Assembly: GCA_017412645.1 (NCBI GenBank)
Contig: JAFPWX010000018.1
Span: forward strand, 1-64,000
Length of the DNA: 64,000 nt
Source of the DNA: Bacteroidales bacterium
GTDB lineage: Bacteria > Bacteroidota > Bacteroidia > Bacteroidales > UBA932
Direction: 5' to 3'
Shown here: piece after piece, positions 52,183-60,872 of the stretch
Numbering within the stretch: the stretch's first letter is position 1
Layout of the letters: every line of letters begins with the position of its first letter
The notes under the pieces: model-generated
The model's database searches: none
Told to the model about the DNA's origin: nothing
Seen by the model: the letters and a program-made list of their open reading frames with translations, nothing else
Position numbers and translations under genes: made by a program

Positions 52183-53457
52183 TTACGCGAGCTTGACCTC
52201 GGACACTTCGCAGGGGATGCTCAGTTCCCGGAGAAGATGGACGACGCGCTGTTCCAAAACGTCGCTGCGTATCTTCCGGGAAAGGTTGAGGAATACCTTG
52301 TCGCCGCAGGCGGCGCAGGTGGCGGCTCCGCTCGTGCCTCTCTGGCGGCCGAGCCAGCAGTCCATCTCGGCGATGTGCTCCGCCATGCCGGCGGGGAACT
52401 TCATTGCACCTATGTTCGAAAGGGTGTAGGTGACGAACTTGTCGCCGTGGTTGCGGCATATGATGTCGATGGCTATCCTCTTGATGAACAGGGGAATGGC
52501 GCGGACGAAGAGGTTCTCTTCCAGCTCCACGTTGGCGGCAATCTTTTCTTCCATATTCTCCTTGATGAGCCCCTGCGCCTTCTGCTTTTCCACCTCCTTG
52601 ATGAGACCCTCGAGTGAGTACTGCTTGTTCTGCAGGTCCACTCCCAAATTGATGTAGGAAGAGAAGTTGCGGAGGGTGCGCACCTTGTAGAAGGAACGGA
52701 GGTCGATGGGGACGGAGATCTTGATTACGTTCTTCTTGCGGCGGTTGCGGTCGTTGGCGTGAACATACTGGAGACTGTGAAGGAGAGCGGCTGTGAGGAA
52801 CTCCGTGACAGTGCTGTCGTAGCTCTTCGCCACTTCGCGCAGACGCTTCGAGTCGATGACGATGTGCGTGCCCACGAGGCCGTCCCAGCCCACGTCGGCG
52901 CCCTCGATGTGATAGGCGATGTCGTTCTTTTCCAGCTTGCCGTGACGCCCGCCGAACACGGTTTTGAAACCGTCTTCCAGCTCTTCTTTTCGAGGGGCGT
53001 CGCGGGGGTCGAGGATGAAGCCTTCGTACGGCACCTCGCTACCGTATTTGAGACGGCAGTATTCGGCTGCCATGGTGAGGAAGAAGGTGAGGCCGCCGCC
53101 ACCGTCGGTGAGGGCGTGGAAGACGTCCATGTAAAGGCCTTTTCCGTCGACCATTACCTTATACAGCAGGCCTCCGTATTTGATGAAATCGAAGACTTTG
53201 AGGCCGGAGAGCTTATGTACTTTGGGAACGAAGTCGACGGGCTTCAGATACCACCAGAAAGCACCGGCCTTGAGGCGGCAGCGGAAGGTGGGAATACGCC
53301 ACGAGACGTTCTCCAGGGCGTGGTTCATGATCTCGACGTCGATATCTTCGACAAAGACCATATGCAGCCTGAAGAGGGACGCATAGTGCTTGGTAAGGGA
53401 AGCGGGGTATATATTGGCGGCATTATCCAGCCGCAACTCTGCTTTGGGAGTTTTCAT
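52183..53457 (-). CDS. Condensation-fold (HxxxD) acyltransferase
   Basis: A 424-residue protein of the CoA-dependent/condensation acyltransferase superfamily, near alcohol acetyltransferases and PapA-like enzymes. The catalytic motif HALTDGGGG (HxxxDG) is at about residue 115. The second half carries VPIDLRSFYKVRTLRNFSSYINLG, a channel-region block. No carrier-protein domain is attached. It should acylate a hydroxyl or amine of a small molecule or lipid. A consensus -7 box 35 nt upstream drives it and the arginase-fold gene, divergently from rocD. Confidence 0.75.
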   Translation of the reverse strand: MKTPKAELRLDNAANIYPASLTKHYASLFRLHMVFVEDIDVEIMNHALENVSWRIPTFRCRLKAGAFWWYLKPVDFVPKVHKLSGLKVFDFIKYGGLLYKVMVDGKGLYMDVFHALTDGGGGLTFFLTMAAEYCRLKYGSEVPYEGFILDPRDAPRKEELEDGFKTVFGGRHGKLEKNDIAYHIEGADVGWDGLVGTHIVIDSKRLREVAKSYDSTVTEFLTAALLHSLQYVHANDRNRRKKNVIKISVPIDLRSFYKVRTLRNFSSYINLGVDLQNKQYSLEGLIKEVEKQKAQGLIKENMEEKIAANVELEENLFVRAIPLFIKRIAIDIICRNHGDKFVTYTLSNIGAMKFPAGMAEHIAEMDCWLGRQRGTSGAATCAACGDKVFLNLSRKIRSDVLEQRVVHLLRELSIPCEVSEVKLA

Positions 53458-53492
53458 GCTGAAGATAAGTTTAAGTTCAAGTTTAAGTCACA

Positions 53493-53500
53493 CAAAGATA
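53493..53500 (-). promoter_or_regulatory. -7 box for the acyltransferase gene
   Basis: TATCTTTG on the minus strand, 35 nt before the ATG at 53457. The leader contains the near-repeat GTTTAAGT/GTTCAAGTTTAAGT. Confidence 0.55.
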
Positions 53501-53507
53501 TTAAAAT

Positions 53508-53538
53508 TTTGTTGATTGCGTTTTTATTGTTAAATTTG
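53508..53538 (+). promoter_or_regulatory. Promoter of rocD-pruA
   Basis: -33 TTTG at 53508-53511, a 19-bp spacer, then -7 TAAATTTG at 53531-53538; the ATG is 29 nt further. Both elements match the Bacteroidota consensus. Confidence 0.8.
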
Positions 53539-53567
53539 ATAACCAATTAACCACATAACCTAAAACA

Positions 53568-54797
53568 ATGCTAAATAAACTCTCTTCCGCCGACTACATA
53601 GCGCTAGAAGAACGCTACGGAGCTCATAACTATCATCCACTTCCCGTCGTCCTGGAACGCGGGGAAGGAGTGTTCGTCTGGGATGTAGAAGGCAAACGCT
53701 ATTTCGATTTCCTTTCCGCCTATTCGGCCGTGAACCAGGGTCACTGCCATCCCAAAATTGTAAAGGCCCTTACCGACCAGGCGCAGAAACTGTGCCTTAC
53801 CTCCCGCGCATTCTACAACGACTGCCTTGGCCCTTACGAGAAGTTCGCCACCGAGTTCTTCGGCTACGACAAGCTCCTGCCCATGAATTCCGGCGCGGAG
53901 GCGGTGGAAACCGCCCTCAAGCTGGCCCGCCGCTGGGGCTACAAGGTGAAGGGCATTCCTGAAAACGAGGCACTCATAGTCGTGTGCAACGGCAACTTCC
54001 ATGGCCGTACCATCACCATCGTCACAATGAGTTCGGACCCGGACAGCTATTCGCAGTACGGCCCCTTCACGCCCGGCTTCATCCAGATCCCCTACGACGA
54101 CACCGACGCCCTTGCGAAGGTGCTGGACGAAAAGGGAGATAAGGTATGCGCCATGCTGGTGGAGCCCATTCAGGGCGAAGCCGGCGTATATGTGCCGCAC
54201 GACGGTTACATCAAGAAATGCTACGAGCTCTGCCACGCCCACAACGTGCTTTTCGTGGCAGACGAGGTGCAGACCGGCATAGGCCGTACCGGCCGCATGT
54301 TCGCATGCGATCACGAAGGCGTGCGTCCCGACATGATCACCATAGGCAAGGCCCTCTCCGGAGGCACCCTTCCCGTGTCGGCAGTGCTGGCGGACGACGA
54401 AATCATGCTCACCATCCTTCCCGGCGAGCACGGCTCCACCTTCGGCGGCTTCCCGCTGGCGGCAAAGGTGGCGGTTGCGGCGCTTGAGGTCGTCCGCGAC
54501 GAGCATCTCACCGAGAACGCAGCCCGCCTTGGAGTCATCTTCCGTGAAGAGATAGCCAAAATCAAGAGTCCGTTCTTCAAATCCGTGCGCGGTAAGGGCC
54601 TGCTCAATGCAGTTATTACCGAACCGCAGAACGGCCTCGAAGCCTGGGACATCTGCCTCCGTCTGGCCGAAAAAGGCCTTCTGGCAAAGCCCACGCACAG
54701 GCACATCATACGTTTCGCACCGCCTCTGGTCATCACCGAAGCCCAGCTGCGCGAGGCGATAGGCATCATAAAAGAAGTATTCGAAGAATTAGCATAA
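53568..54797 (+). CDS. rocD: Ornithine--oxo-acid transaminase
   Basis: Converts ornithine plus 2-oxoglutarate to glutamate-5-semialdehyde and glutamate. The 409-residue class-III PLP enzyme shows the family N-terminus ([43 protein letters not shown]), [33 protein letters not shown] and the PLP Lys in [10 protein letters not shown]. pruA follows by 3 bp and uses the product, so the pair runs ornithine to glutamate. Confidence 0.95.
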   Translation: MLNKLSSADYIALEERYGAHNYHPLPVVLERGEGVFVWDVEGKRYFDFLSAYSAVNQGHCHPKIVKALTDQAQKLCLTSRAFYNDCLGPYEKFATEFFGYDKLLPMNSGAEAVETALKLARRWGYKVKGIPENEALIVVCNGNFHGRTITIVTMSSDPDSYSQYGPFTPGFIQIPYDDTDALAKVLDEKGDKVCAMLVEPIQGEAGVYVPHDGYIKKCYELCHAHNVLFVADEVQTGIGRTGRMFACDHEGVRPDMITIGKALSGGTLPVSAVLADDEIMLTILPGEHGSTFGGFPLAAKVAVAALEVVRDEHLTENAARLGVIFREEIAKIKSPFFKSVRGKGLLNAVITEPQNGLEAWDICLRLAEKGLLAKPTHRHIIRFAPPLVITEAQLREAIGIIKEVFEELA

Positions 54798-54800
54798 CAA

Positions 54801-56426
54801 ATGAACAACGCTGTCATTCAATTTCCCCTTCCGCAGAATGAGCCGGTTAAGGCCTATCTGAAAGGTTCCCCCGAACGCGTGGCCCTGGAGGCCGAGCTCG
54901 AGCGTCAGTACAATACCGTTCTGGACATCCCCCTCATTATAGGAGGCAAGGAAATCCGTGCCGGCAACACCGGAAAGGTGGTTTGCCCGCACGAACACGG
55001 TCACGTGCTCGCCACCTTCCACAAGGCGGGTGAAAAAGAAGTGAAAATGGCCATCGACGCGGCCATGAAGGCTCGTGAAGAGTGGAGCAGGACTCCCTGG
55101 ACTACCCGTGCCGCCATAGTGCTCAAATGCGCTGAACTCCTGGCTACCAAGTACCGCCCCATCATGAATGCAGCCTGCATGCTGGGCCAGTCGAAAAATT
55201 TCTATCAGGCAGAAATCGACTCCGCCTGCGAAACCATCGATTTCTTCCGCTACAACGTGCATTATGCATCCAAGATTTATTCGATGCAGCCCAAGAACGG
55301 AGCCACATTCCTGGATCAGACGGAATACCGTCCTCTCGAAGGCTTCATCCTGGCCGTGACTCCCTTCAACTTCACCTCCATCGCGTCCAACCTGTGCATG
55401 ACGCCCGTTCTGATGGGTAATGTCGCCCTCTGGAAGCCCTCCACCACGGCAACCCTCTCCAACTACTATCTCATGCAGCTTTACAAGGAAGCAGGCTTGC
55501 CCGACGGAGTCATCAACTTCCTTCCCGGAAGCGGCGCCCTCATCGGAGAGGTTGCCACGTCGTCAAAGTGGTTCTCCGGCATCCATTTCACCGGTTCCAC
55601 GGCCACCTTCAAGACTCTCTGGAAGCAGGCCTGCGCCAATCTGGACGCGTACGTGAGCTATCCGCGCCTGGTCGGCGAAACCGGCGGCAAGGACTTCATC
55701 TTCGTGCATCCTTCGGCGGACGTGCAGGCGGTGGCCACCGCGGCCTTCTGCGGAGCGTTCGAGTTCCAGGGACAGAAGTGTTCCGCTGCCTCGCGCATGT
55801 ACATCCCCAAGAGCCTCTGGCCGGCAGTGCTGAAGCAGATGAAGCAGTTTGCATCCGAAGTGAAGATGGGAACCGTGATGGATCCCGGCAACTTCATCAA
55901 CGCAGTCATCGACGAGAAGTCCTGGGATAACATCGACGGCTATCTGCGCTATGCGGAACAGTCCAAGGACGCGAAGATAGTGCTGGGCGGCGGCCGCGAC
56001 AAGAGCGTAGGCTACTTTGTTGAACCCACGGTGATCGAAACCACGGACCCGCATTTCAAGAGCATGGAAGAGGAGATCTTCGGCCCGGTACTCACCGTTT
56101 ACCCTTACGACGACGACAAGGTCTGGGAAGCCGTTAAGCTCTGCGACACCACTTCGCCCTACGGCCTCACAGGCTCAGTATTCGGCCTCGACCGCCTTGA
56201 AGTGGAAAAGATTTCGGAGGCTCTCAGCTATGCCGCGGGTAACTTCTACATCAACGACAAGCCCACGGGCGCCGTTGTGGGAATGCAGCCTTTCGGCGGA
56301 GCCAGGGCCAGCGGAACCAACGACAAGGCCGGCGGCTAGTTCAACCTCATCCGCTGGGTCATACCGCGCGTAATCAAGGAGACGCTGGTGTCTCCCACGG
56401 ATTACCGTTATACTTACATGAAGTAA
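54801..56426 (+). CDS. pruA: 1-pyrroline-5-carboxylate dehydrogenase interrupted by an in-frame TAG
   Basis: PruA oxidises glutamate-5-semialdehyde/P5C to glutamate with NAD+. Catalytic motifs are intact: ETGGKDFIFVHPSADVQAV (Glu base) and GQKCSAASRMYIPKS (Cys nucleophile). The frame reaches a TAG at 56337-56339 after the universally placed GGARASGTNDKAGG. The same frame then continues FNLIRWVIPRVIKETLVS PTDYRYTYMK to TAA at 56424-56426, which matches the normal PruA C-terminus. Full length would be about 541 residues, the family norm; termination at TAG gives 512. It could be a recent nonsense mutation, readthrough or a sequencing error. The 3' end overlaps the opposing aldolase gene by 13 bp. 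Confidence 0.9.
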
Positions 56427-57442
56427 GACTCCAGAGTCTTGATATTCTCCGGCAGCGTTGCCCAGCTTGTAGCAAAGCGGGTGACGCTGCTGCCGTCTTC
56501 CAGAGGCTGCCAGATTTCAAAGCGCACGCCTCCTTCGAGACGCTTCATCTGCTCCTTCGTGAGTATGGGGAACTGCTGGTTGGTAGGGGAGTCGATATGG
56601 AGGGGAATACCCTTTTCGATGAACATGCGCTTCAGTTCCATGGCCAGGTCGATGGCATGGCGGCTGATTTTCTGGTACAGGCCGTCGGTGAAGAGAGTGT
56701 CGAACTGAATGCCCAGAAGGCGTCCCTTGGCCATGAGCGCACCATGCTGCTTCACTATGGTGAAAAAGTTCTTCGGAGCGTTGCCGCGGGGGAATACCAC
56801 AGCCTCGCCGCAGAGGGCTCCGACCTTGGTTCCGCCTATATAGAAGACATCGCAAAGACCGGCCAGGGCGGGGAGGTCTACATCGGCGGCCGGACTTGCA
56901 AGGCCGTATCCGAGACGGGCTCCATCTATGAATAGAGGCATGTCGTATTTCCTGCATATGGCATGGATGCCCTGGAGTTCCTTTTTGGAATAGATGGTGC
57001 CGTATTCCGAGGGAAACGACAGATATACCATCCCTGGCTGAGCCATGTGCGGCCAGGTGGGATCCGCGTAGAAAGCCTCCAGATAATCCTGGAGATCCTT
57101 TTCCCTAATCTTTCCTTCCAGTGCGGGGAGGGTGATGACCTTGTGCCCCGAGTGCTCTATGGCCCCCGATTCATGAACGGCGATATGCCCGGTCTGAGCT
57201 GCGATCACGGCTCCGTAATGGGGGAGCATCGCGTCGATCACCGTGGCATTGGTCTGGGTGCCGCCCACCAGCAGAAATACGTCGGCCTTTGGAGCGCCGG
57301 CCGCTTTGCGTATCTTTTCTATAGCAGCTCTGGTGAAGCTGTCTTCGCCGTATCCGGGTTCCTGAACCAGGTTTGTTTCCGCCAGGCGGCGGAGTATTTC
57401 GGGGTGGGCCCCCTCGATGTAATCACAGGTGAAAGAAATCAT
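56414..57442 (-). CDS. ltaE: Low-specificity L-threonine aldolase (beta-eliminating lyase family)
   Basis: Splits threonine to glycine and acetaldehyde. The 342-residue fold-type I PLP protein has YGEDSFT near the N-terminus, FLLVGGTQTNATVIDAML, GHIAVHESGAIEHSGHKV, LFIDGARLGYGLA and the PLP Lys in YIGGTKVGALCGE. The start is the ATG at 57442 (MISFTCDYIEGAHPEIL), because the upstream part of the frame lies in the 5'-nucleotidase gene. It follows that gene by 14 bp on the same strand. Confidence 0.88.
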   Translation of the reverse strand: MISFTCDYIEGAHPEILRRLAETNLVQEPGYGEDSFTRAAIEKIRKAAGAPKADVFLLVGGTQTNATVIDAMLPHYGAVIAAQTGHIAVHESGAIEHSGHKVITLPALEGKIREKDLQDYLEAFYADPTWPHMAQPGMVYLSFPSEYGTIYSKKELQGIHAICRKYDMPLFIDGARLGYGLASPAADVDLPALAGLCDVFYIGGTKVGALCGEAVVFPRGNAPKNFFTIVKQHGALMAKGRLLGIQFDTLFTDGLYQKISRHAIDLAMELKRMFIEKGIPLHIDSPTNQQFPILTKEQMKRLEGGVRFEIWQPLEDGSSVTRFATSWATLPENIKTLESYFM

Positions 57443-57456
57443 ATTACCTAGCGTTG

Positions 57457-59283
57457 TTACCAAACTATGAAGTGCGGGGTCGTGTCTATTTGCAAGAGGC
57501 CTCCGGAGACGGCAGCTTCGTCGCGCAGTACCCGGACAGCGTTCTCGTTGTCTATCAGGTCATTGCTGAGCAGGCGGGAAGTGCTGTTCCACTCGATAAG
57601 GGGATTGGGGAGACCTGTGGAATAGTCCGTGCGCTCAGACGTGGCCACAAAGGAACTCACTGAAAGAGTGACTTTGCGCGATGCCCAGTCTCCGTTCCAG
57701 GAGCCGTTGGAATAGATTGTAACTCCGTCTTTTACGAGTTTCATTACGGTGCGTGAACTGTAATAGCAGTCGATTCCGCTTACTCTGGAGAAGAGTGAGT
57801 TGCCGCCGGCAGTGAGTGAATACTCGAACACGCGAAGGAGTTCCGAATAAGTGATGTCGTAGACGTAGATCTCGTTGTTGAAGGGGAACATCTCAAAGAT
57901 GTTGGCTACGGTGATGTTGCGGGTACTCTGGCCTTGGAGCGGGAATGAAGTGCGTATTCCTCCGCTGTTCACGAAAGCTACGTCGGCATTGCCTATGCGG
58001 CGGATGATGTCGCACATCCAGTTGGAAATGATGGCTGCGCGCTCTCCGCTGCCGTCAAGGTAGTAAGTGGTCGCGCCCACGTTGATGTAGCCGATTACGT
58101 CGTTCATCTGGGCTGCAGTCGCTTGAAGCGCAGCGTCCGATACCTCCAGAATATCTTCGGACAATTCGCTCGCGTTCTGGCCCTCATAAGCGTGGAGATC
58201 CCTGTTCGAATCCACGGTAACAGTGAACTTGTTGCTGACACGGCTGAATGAGAAAGAGCCATCCTCGTCCACCGTAAACCACAGGTCCGCGCGGGCAAAT
58301 CGCTCGCAGTAACGGCCTCCCTGAAGAAATGCGAGCCCCCAGCCGGAGTCGCCGGAAAGCGTGCTGTGGGAATGGCCTCCAAGCACCAGGTCTATTCTGG
58401 ATCCGGATCCGAGCGCGTCCGCTGCGTTTTGGGCCTGGCAGTGGGTGAGAAGGATAGTGGCGTCGCACTCCTGCGAGTTTTCCAGCTGCTCGGCAATCCT
58501 GTTGGCAATGGAATAATCTTCATCGATGGAAAAGCCCCGGCCTATGAATCGGGAGTTCATGATGCTGGAGGCATAGTCGTCTGCGAAGCCTATGATGCCT
58601 ATCTTCACCGAAATCGTGAATCCGTCTGCGTCGACGGCGTTCTTTTCCACTATGACGTAGTCTTTCGTGAAGGGGACCCGGCTGCCGTTTTGATAAAGGT
58701 TGGCGCAGAGAACTGGCACTTTGTTCTCATGCCGCTCTCCCTGCCATTCGTAGTCCGGCACGGTGGCGTCGGCATCGACCGTATTCTCTATGCTCCAGTC
58801 GAATTCGTGATTGCCCAGGGCCACTGCGTCGTAACCCATGTGGTCGACGGCAACGAAGAGAGGCCAGCCGGACAGAAGATTGGACACGCTGCCTCCCTGA
58901 TAGATGTCGCCTCCGTCCAGTAGCAGGAGGCGGTCTTTCTTGAAGTCCTGGCCGTGCCCGCGTATATCGTCGGCTTTGTCGGCTATGTAGGCTAGTCTGT
59001 AATGCACCGTGCCGTCGCTATCGGTTTCAATCATGTGACCGTGCATATCGGTGGTTTCGATGACCGTGAGGCGATAATCTCCCGGCTTCGGTGATTCCGG
59101 CTGGGTTCCCGGGTCTGTGCCGGGATCTGTGCCGGGATCTGTGCCGGGATCTGTGCCCGGATCTGTCCCGGGGTCTGTTTCAATGGGCGCAACCGCTTCC
59201 TGAGGTTGCTCCGGTTTGTGACAGGAAAACACCAGGAATGACAGTGTCGCAAGTATCAGTAATGAAACAGAGTGCCTTTTCAT
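57457..59283 (-). CDS. 5'-nucleotidase-family metallophosphatase lipoprotein
   Basis: A 608-residue lipoprotein (lipobox VFSC, followed by HKPE). A linker of six DPGT units comes next. The metallophosphatase domain has DMHGHM, DGGDIYQGG, GNHEFDWS, THCQ and GGHSH, the full set of dimetal ligands. The 5'-nucleotidase C-terminal domain shows AFVNSGGIRTSF and ITVANIFEMFPFNNEI with substrate-stacking aromatic residues. Expected role: hydrolysing nucleotides or 2',3'-cyclic nucleotides in the periplasm or at the surface, for purine scavenging. The start is the ATG at 59283; a -7 box 6 nt upstream makes it a leaderless candidate. Confidence 0.92.
   Translation of the reverse strand: MKRHSVSLLILATLSFLVFSCHKPEQPQEAVAPIETDPGTDPGTDPGTDPGTDPGTDPGTQPESPKPGDYRLTVIETTDMHGHMIETDSDGTVHYRLAYIADKADDIRGHGQDFKKDRLLLLDGGDIYQGGSVSNLLSGWPLFVAVDHMGYDAVALGNHEFDWSIENTVDADATVPDYEWQGERHENKVPVLCANLYQNGSRVPFTKDYVIVEKNAVDADGFTISVKIGIIGFADDYASSIMNSRFIGRGFSIDEDYSIANRIAEQLENSQECDATILLTHCQAQNAADALGSGSRIDLVLGGHSHSTLSGDSGWGLAFLQGGRYCERFARADLWFTVDEDGSFSFSRVSNKFTVTVDSNRDLHAYEGQNASELSEDILEVSDAALQATAAQMNDVIGYINVGATTYYLDGSGERAAIISNWMCDIIRRIGNADVAFVNSGGIRTSFPLQGQSTRNITVANIFEMFPFNNEIYVYDITYSELLRVFEYSLTAGGNSLFSRVSGIDCYYSSRTVMKLVKDGVTIYSNGSWNGDWASRKVTLSVSSFVATSERTDYSTGLPNPLIEWNSTSRLLSNDLIDNENAVRVLRDEAAVSGGLLQIDTTPHFIVW
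59105..59176 (-). repeat. 12-bp tandem repeat encoding the DPGT linker
   Basis: Six units of 12 bp; three central copies read GTGCCGGGATCT (plus strand) exactly, and the others differ by 1-4 bases. They encode (DPGT)n between the lipid anchor and the enzyme domain. Identical neighbouring copies make it prone to slippage that keeps the frame if units of 12 bp are gained or lost. Confidence 0.9.
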
Positions 59284-59289
59284 AACTGA

Positions 59290-59297
59290 CAAATATA
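59290..59297 (-). promoter_or_regulatory. -7 box for the 5'-nucleotidase gene
   Basis: TATATTTG on the minus strand, 6 nt before the ATG at 59283. Confidence 0.6.
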
Positions 59298-59324
59298 CGT
59301 TTTTCTTCCGGAAAACAGCGTATA

Positions 59325-60773
59325 TCAGTTACTTCTGATGGAGCGGAAGAGGTAGAGGATAGGGAATATCTCCAGACGGCCTATCAGCATTTCTATCATC
59401 CCTGTCGCTTTGAGGACAGAGGGGAATGACGAGTAGTTGGACATGGAGCCGACGTCACCGAATCCGGGACCCACATTGCCTATGCATGCGACCGAAGCGG
59501 TAACACCGGTGGTGAAGTCGAGCCCGTAGGCAATGTTTATCGCAGCGAATACAACTACGATGAACAGGTAGCAGAAGATATAACCATAGGCATCGCTTAC
59601 CTGCTCTTCCGTCCGCGCCCTGCCATCCACCCGGACCAGATAGACGGCGTTGGGCTGCACTGTAAGTTTGACTTTGCGGTGTATGCCTTTGGCGGCCAGA
59701 ATGGCGCGGTCGATCTTGATGCCGCCGGATGTGGAACCCGAACAGCCGCAGATTAAAGAGCAGATGACGAGCACCGCCATGCTCAGCGGCGGCCACAGGG
59801 TGGTATCCTGCGTGGCGAAGCCGGTCGTTGTAGAAATGGAAGCTACCTGGAAAGAAGCATCCCTGAGTGCCGTGGCGAAAGAGGTGTAGTTGCCGTGCGC
59901 CATCAAATCGATGGTAACGATGACTATTGCGAGAGCAACCAGGGAGAGAAAGACCTTGACGACCTCTGATTTCCAGAAAGACCGGGGTTTGCCACCGAGA
60001 AATGCCAGGAACAGTATGCCGAAGTGGATGCCGGCAGCCAGCATCGCCACAGTGAGGACCACCTCGGCTGCCGGATTCGCATAGAAGGCGATGCTGGTGT
60101 TCTTTGTGCAGAAGCCGCAGGTACTGCATGCGGACATGGCATTGGTGGCGGCATCGAACCAGTCCAGTCCAGTGAGTTTCAGGGAGAAGAACGTGACCAG
60201 CGTAAGCGCCAGATATGTAAGGAGCATACGGTTGGCAAAACTGCTCCTCTTCTCTTCCGCCACGGATTCCCGGGCGACATTGGAGATTTCCGCTCCGGAC
60301 AGAGTGGTTTTATCTGTTCCGCCGATGAGCATGGAAAAGAGCGTGACGATACCGACTCCGCCCACCCAGGCGGTGGATATACGCCAGAACTGAAGCCCGC
60401 AGGGAAGCGCTTCGATGTTGTCCAGAATGGACGCACCGGTAGTCGTGAAACCGGAGATACTCTCAAATATGGCGTTGATGGGCGAGAATTCATGGCCGTA
60501 GAAAAGGAAGGGAAGCATCCCGAAAAGACAGGCCAGCACCCATGCTCCGACAACGATGCTGTTGCCTTCCCGGAAAGTCAACCTGTGGTTGCCTTTATCC
60601 ACGAAGATAAAGGGAAAGAATCCTGTGATGCCTGTAAGAAAAGCGGAGAGCAGCAGCGGAATCCGGCTTTCATCCCCGGGAGTCACCAGGGCGATGATAG
60701 CGGAGACAGTCATCAAGGCCGCCACGAACAACAGTGAAACACCGATAAACCAGGTGATCGTCTTCCAATTCAT
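59325..60773 (-). CDS. trkH: TrkH-family potassium uptake channel subunit
   Basis: A 482-residue inner-membrane protein with four M1-P-M2 repeats. The selectivity-loop signatures are seen: ESISGFTTTGASIL, SACSTCGFCTKN, SISTTTGFATQDTTLW and ASVACIGNVGPGFGDVGS. It imports K+ when paired with the cytosolic TrkA, whose gene is not in the window. The ATG at 60773 (MNWKTITWFIG) is chosen because the longer frame spans the promoter. A -7 box lies 19 nt upstream. Confidence 0.93.
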   Translation of the reverse strand: MNWKTITWFIGVSLLFVAALMTVSAIIALVTPGDESRIPLLLSAFLTGITGFFPFIFVDKGNHRLTFREGNSIVVGAWVLACLFGMLPFLFYGHEFSPINAIFESISGFTTTGASILDNIEALPCGLQFWRISTAWVGGVGIVTLFSMLIGGTDKTTLSGAEISNVARESVAEEKRSSFANRMLLTYLALTLVTFFSLKLTGLDWFDAATNAMSACSTCGFCTKNTSIAFYANPAAEVVLTVAMLAAGIHFGILFLAFLGGKPRSFWKSEVVKVFLSLVALAIVIVTIDLMAHGNYTSFATALRDASFQVASISTTTGFATQDTTLWPPLSMAVLVICSLICGCSGSTSGGIKIDRAILAAKGIHRKVKLTVQPNAVYLVRVDGRARTEEQVSDAYGYIFCYLFIVVVFAAINIAYGLDFTTGVTASVACIGNVGPGFGDVGSMSNYSSFPSVLKATGMIEMLIGRLEIFPILYLFRSIRSN

Positions 60774-60792
60774 AACTCTCAGTTTGGCGGTG

Positions 60793-60800
60793 CAAAGATA
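60793..60800 (-). promoter_or_regulatory. -7 box for trkH
   Basis: TATCTTTG on the minus strand, 19 nt before the ATG at 60773. Confidence 0.55.
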
Positions 60801-60835
60801 TTTCGCCATTGGTCATTTATCAATACAATTTTTTT

Positions 60836-60843
60836 TATCTTTG
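60836..60843 (+). promoter_or_regulatory. -7 box for the OxyR-like regulator gene
   Basis: TATCTTTG, 29 nt before the ATG at 60873. The leader holds a Shine-Dalgarno-like AGAGGAGA 7-8 nt before the ATG. Confidence 0.6.
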
Positions 60844-60844
60844 C

Positions 60845-60859
60845 ATTGATATTATCAAT
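60845..60859 (+). promoter_or_regulatory. Palindrome at the expected transcription start of the LysR gene
   Basis: ATTGAT-ATT-ATCAAT, a perfect 6-bp inverted repeat just downstream of the -7 box. A half-site-like TATCAATA lies about 27 bp upstream (60818-60825). It could be an autoregulatory operator for the LysR protein. Confidence 0.45.
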
Positions 60860-60872
60860 CAGAGGAGAGCTT

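Noticed and set aside
56337-56339. Programmed selenocysteine or pyrrolysine insertion
   Set aside because: The codon is TAG, not TGA; no pyl genes or insertion element are visible, and the position in PruA is not catalytic.
59105-59176. Possible CRISPR-like repeat array
   Set aside because: Units are only 12 bp, contiguous without spacers, and encode a DPGT protein linker.
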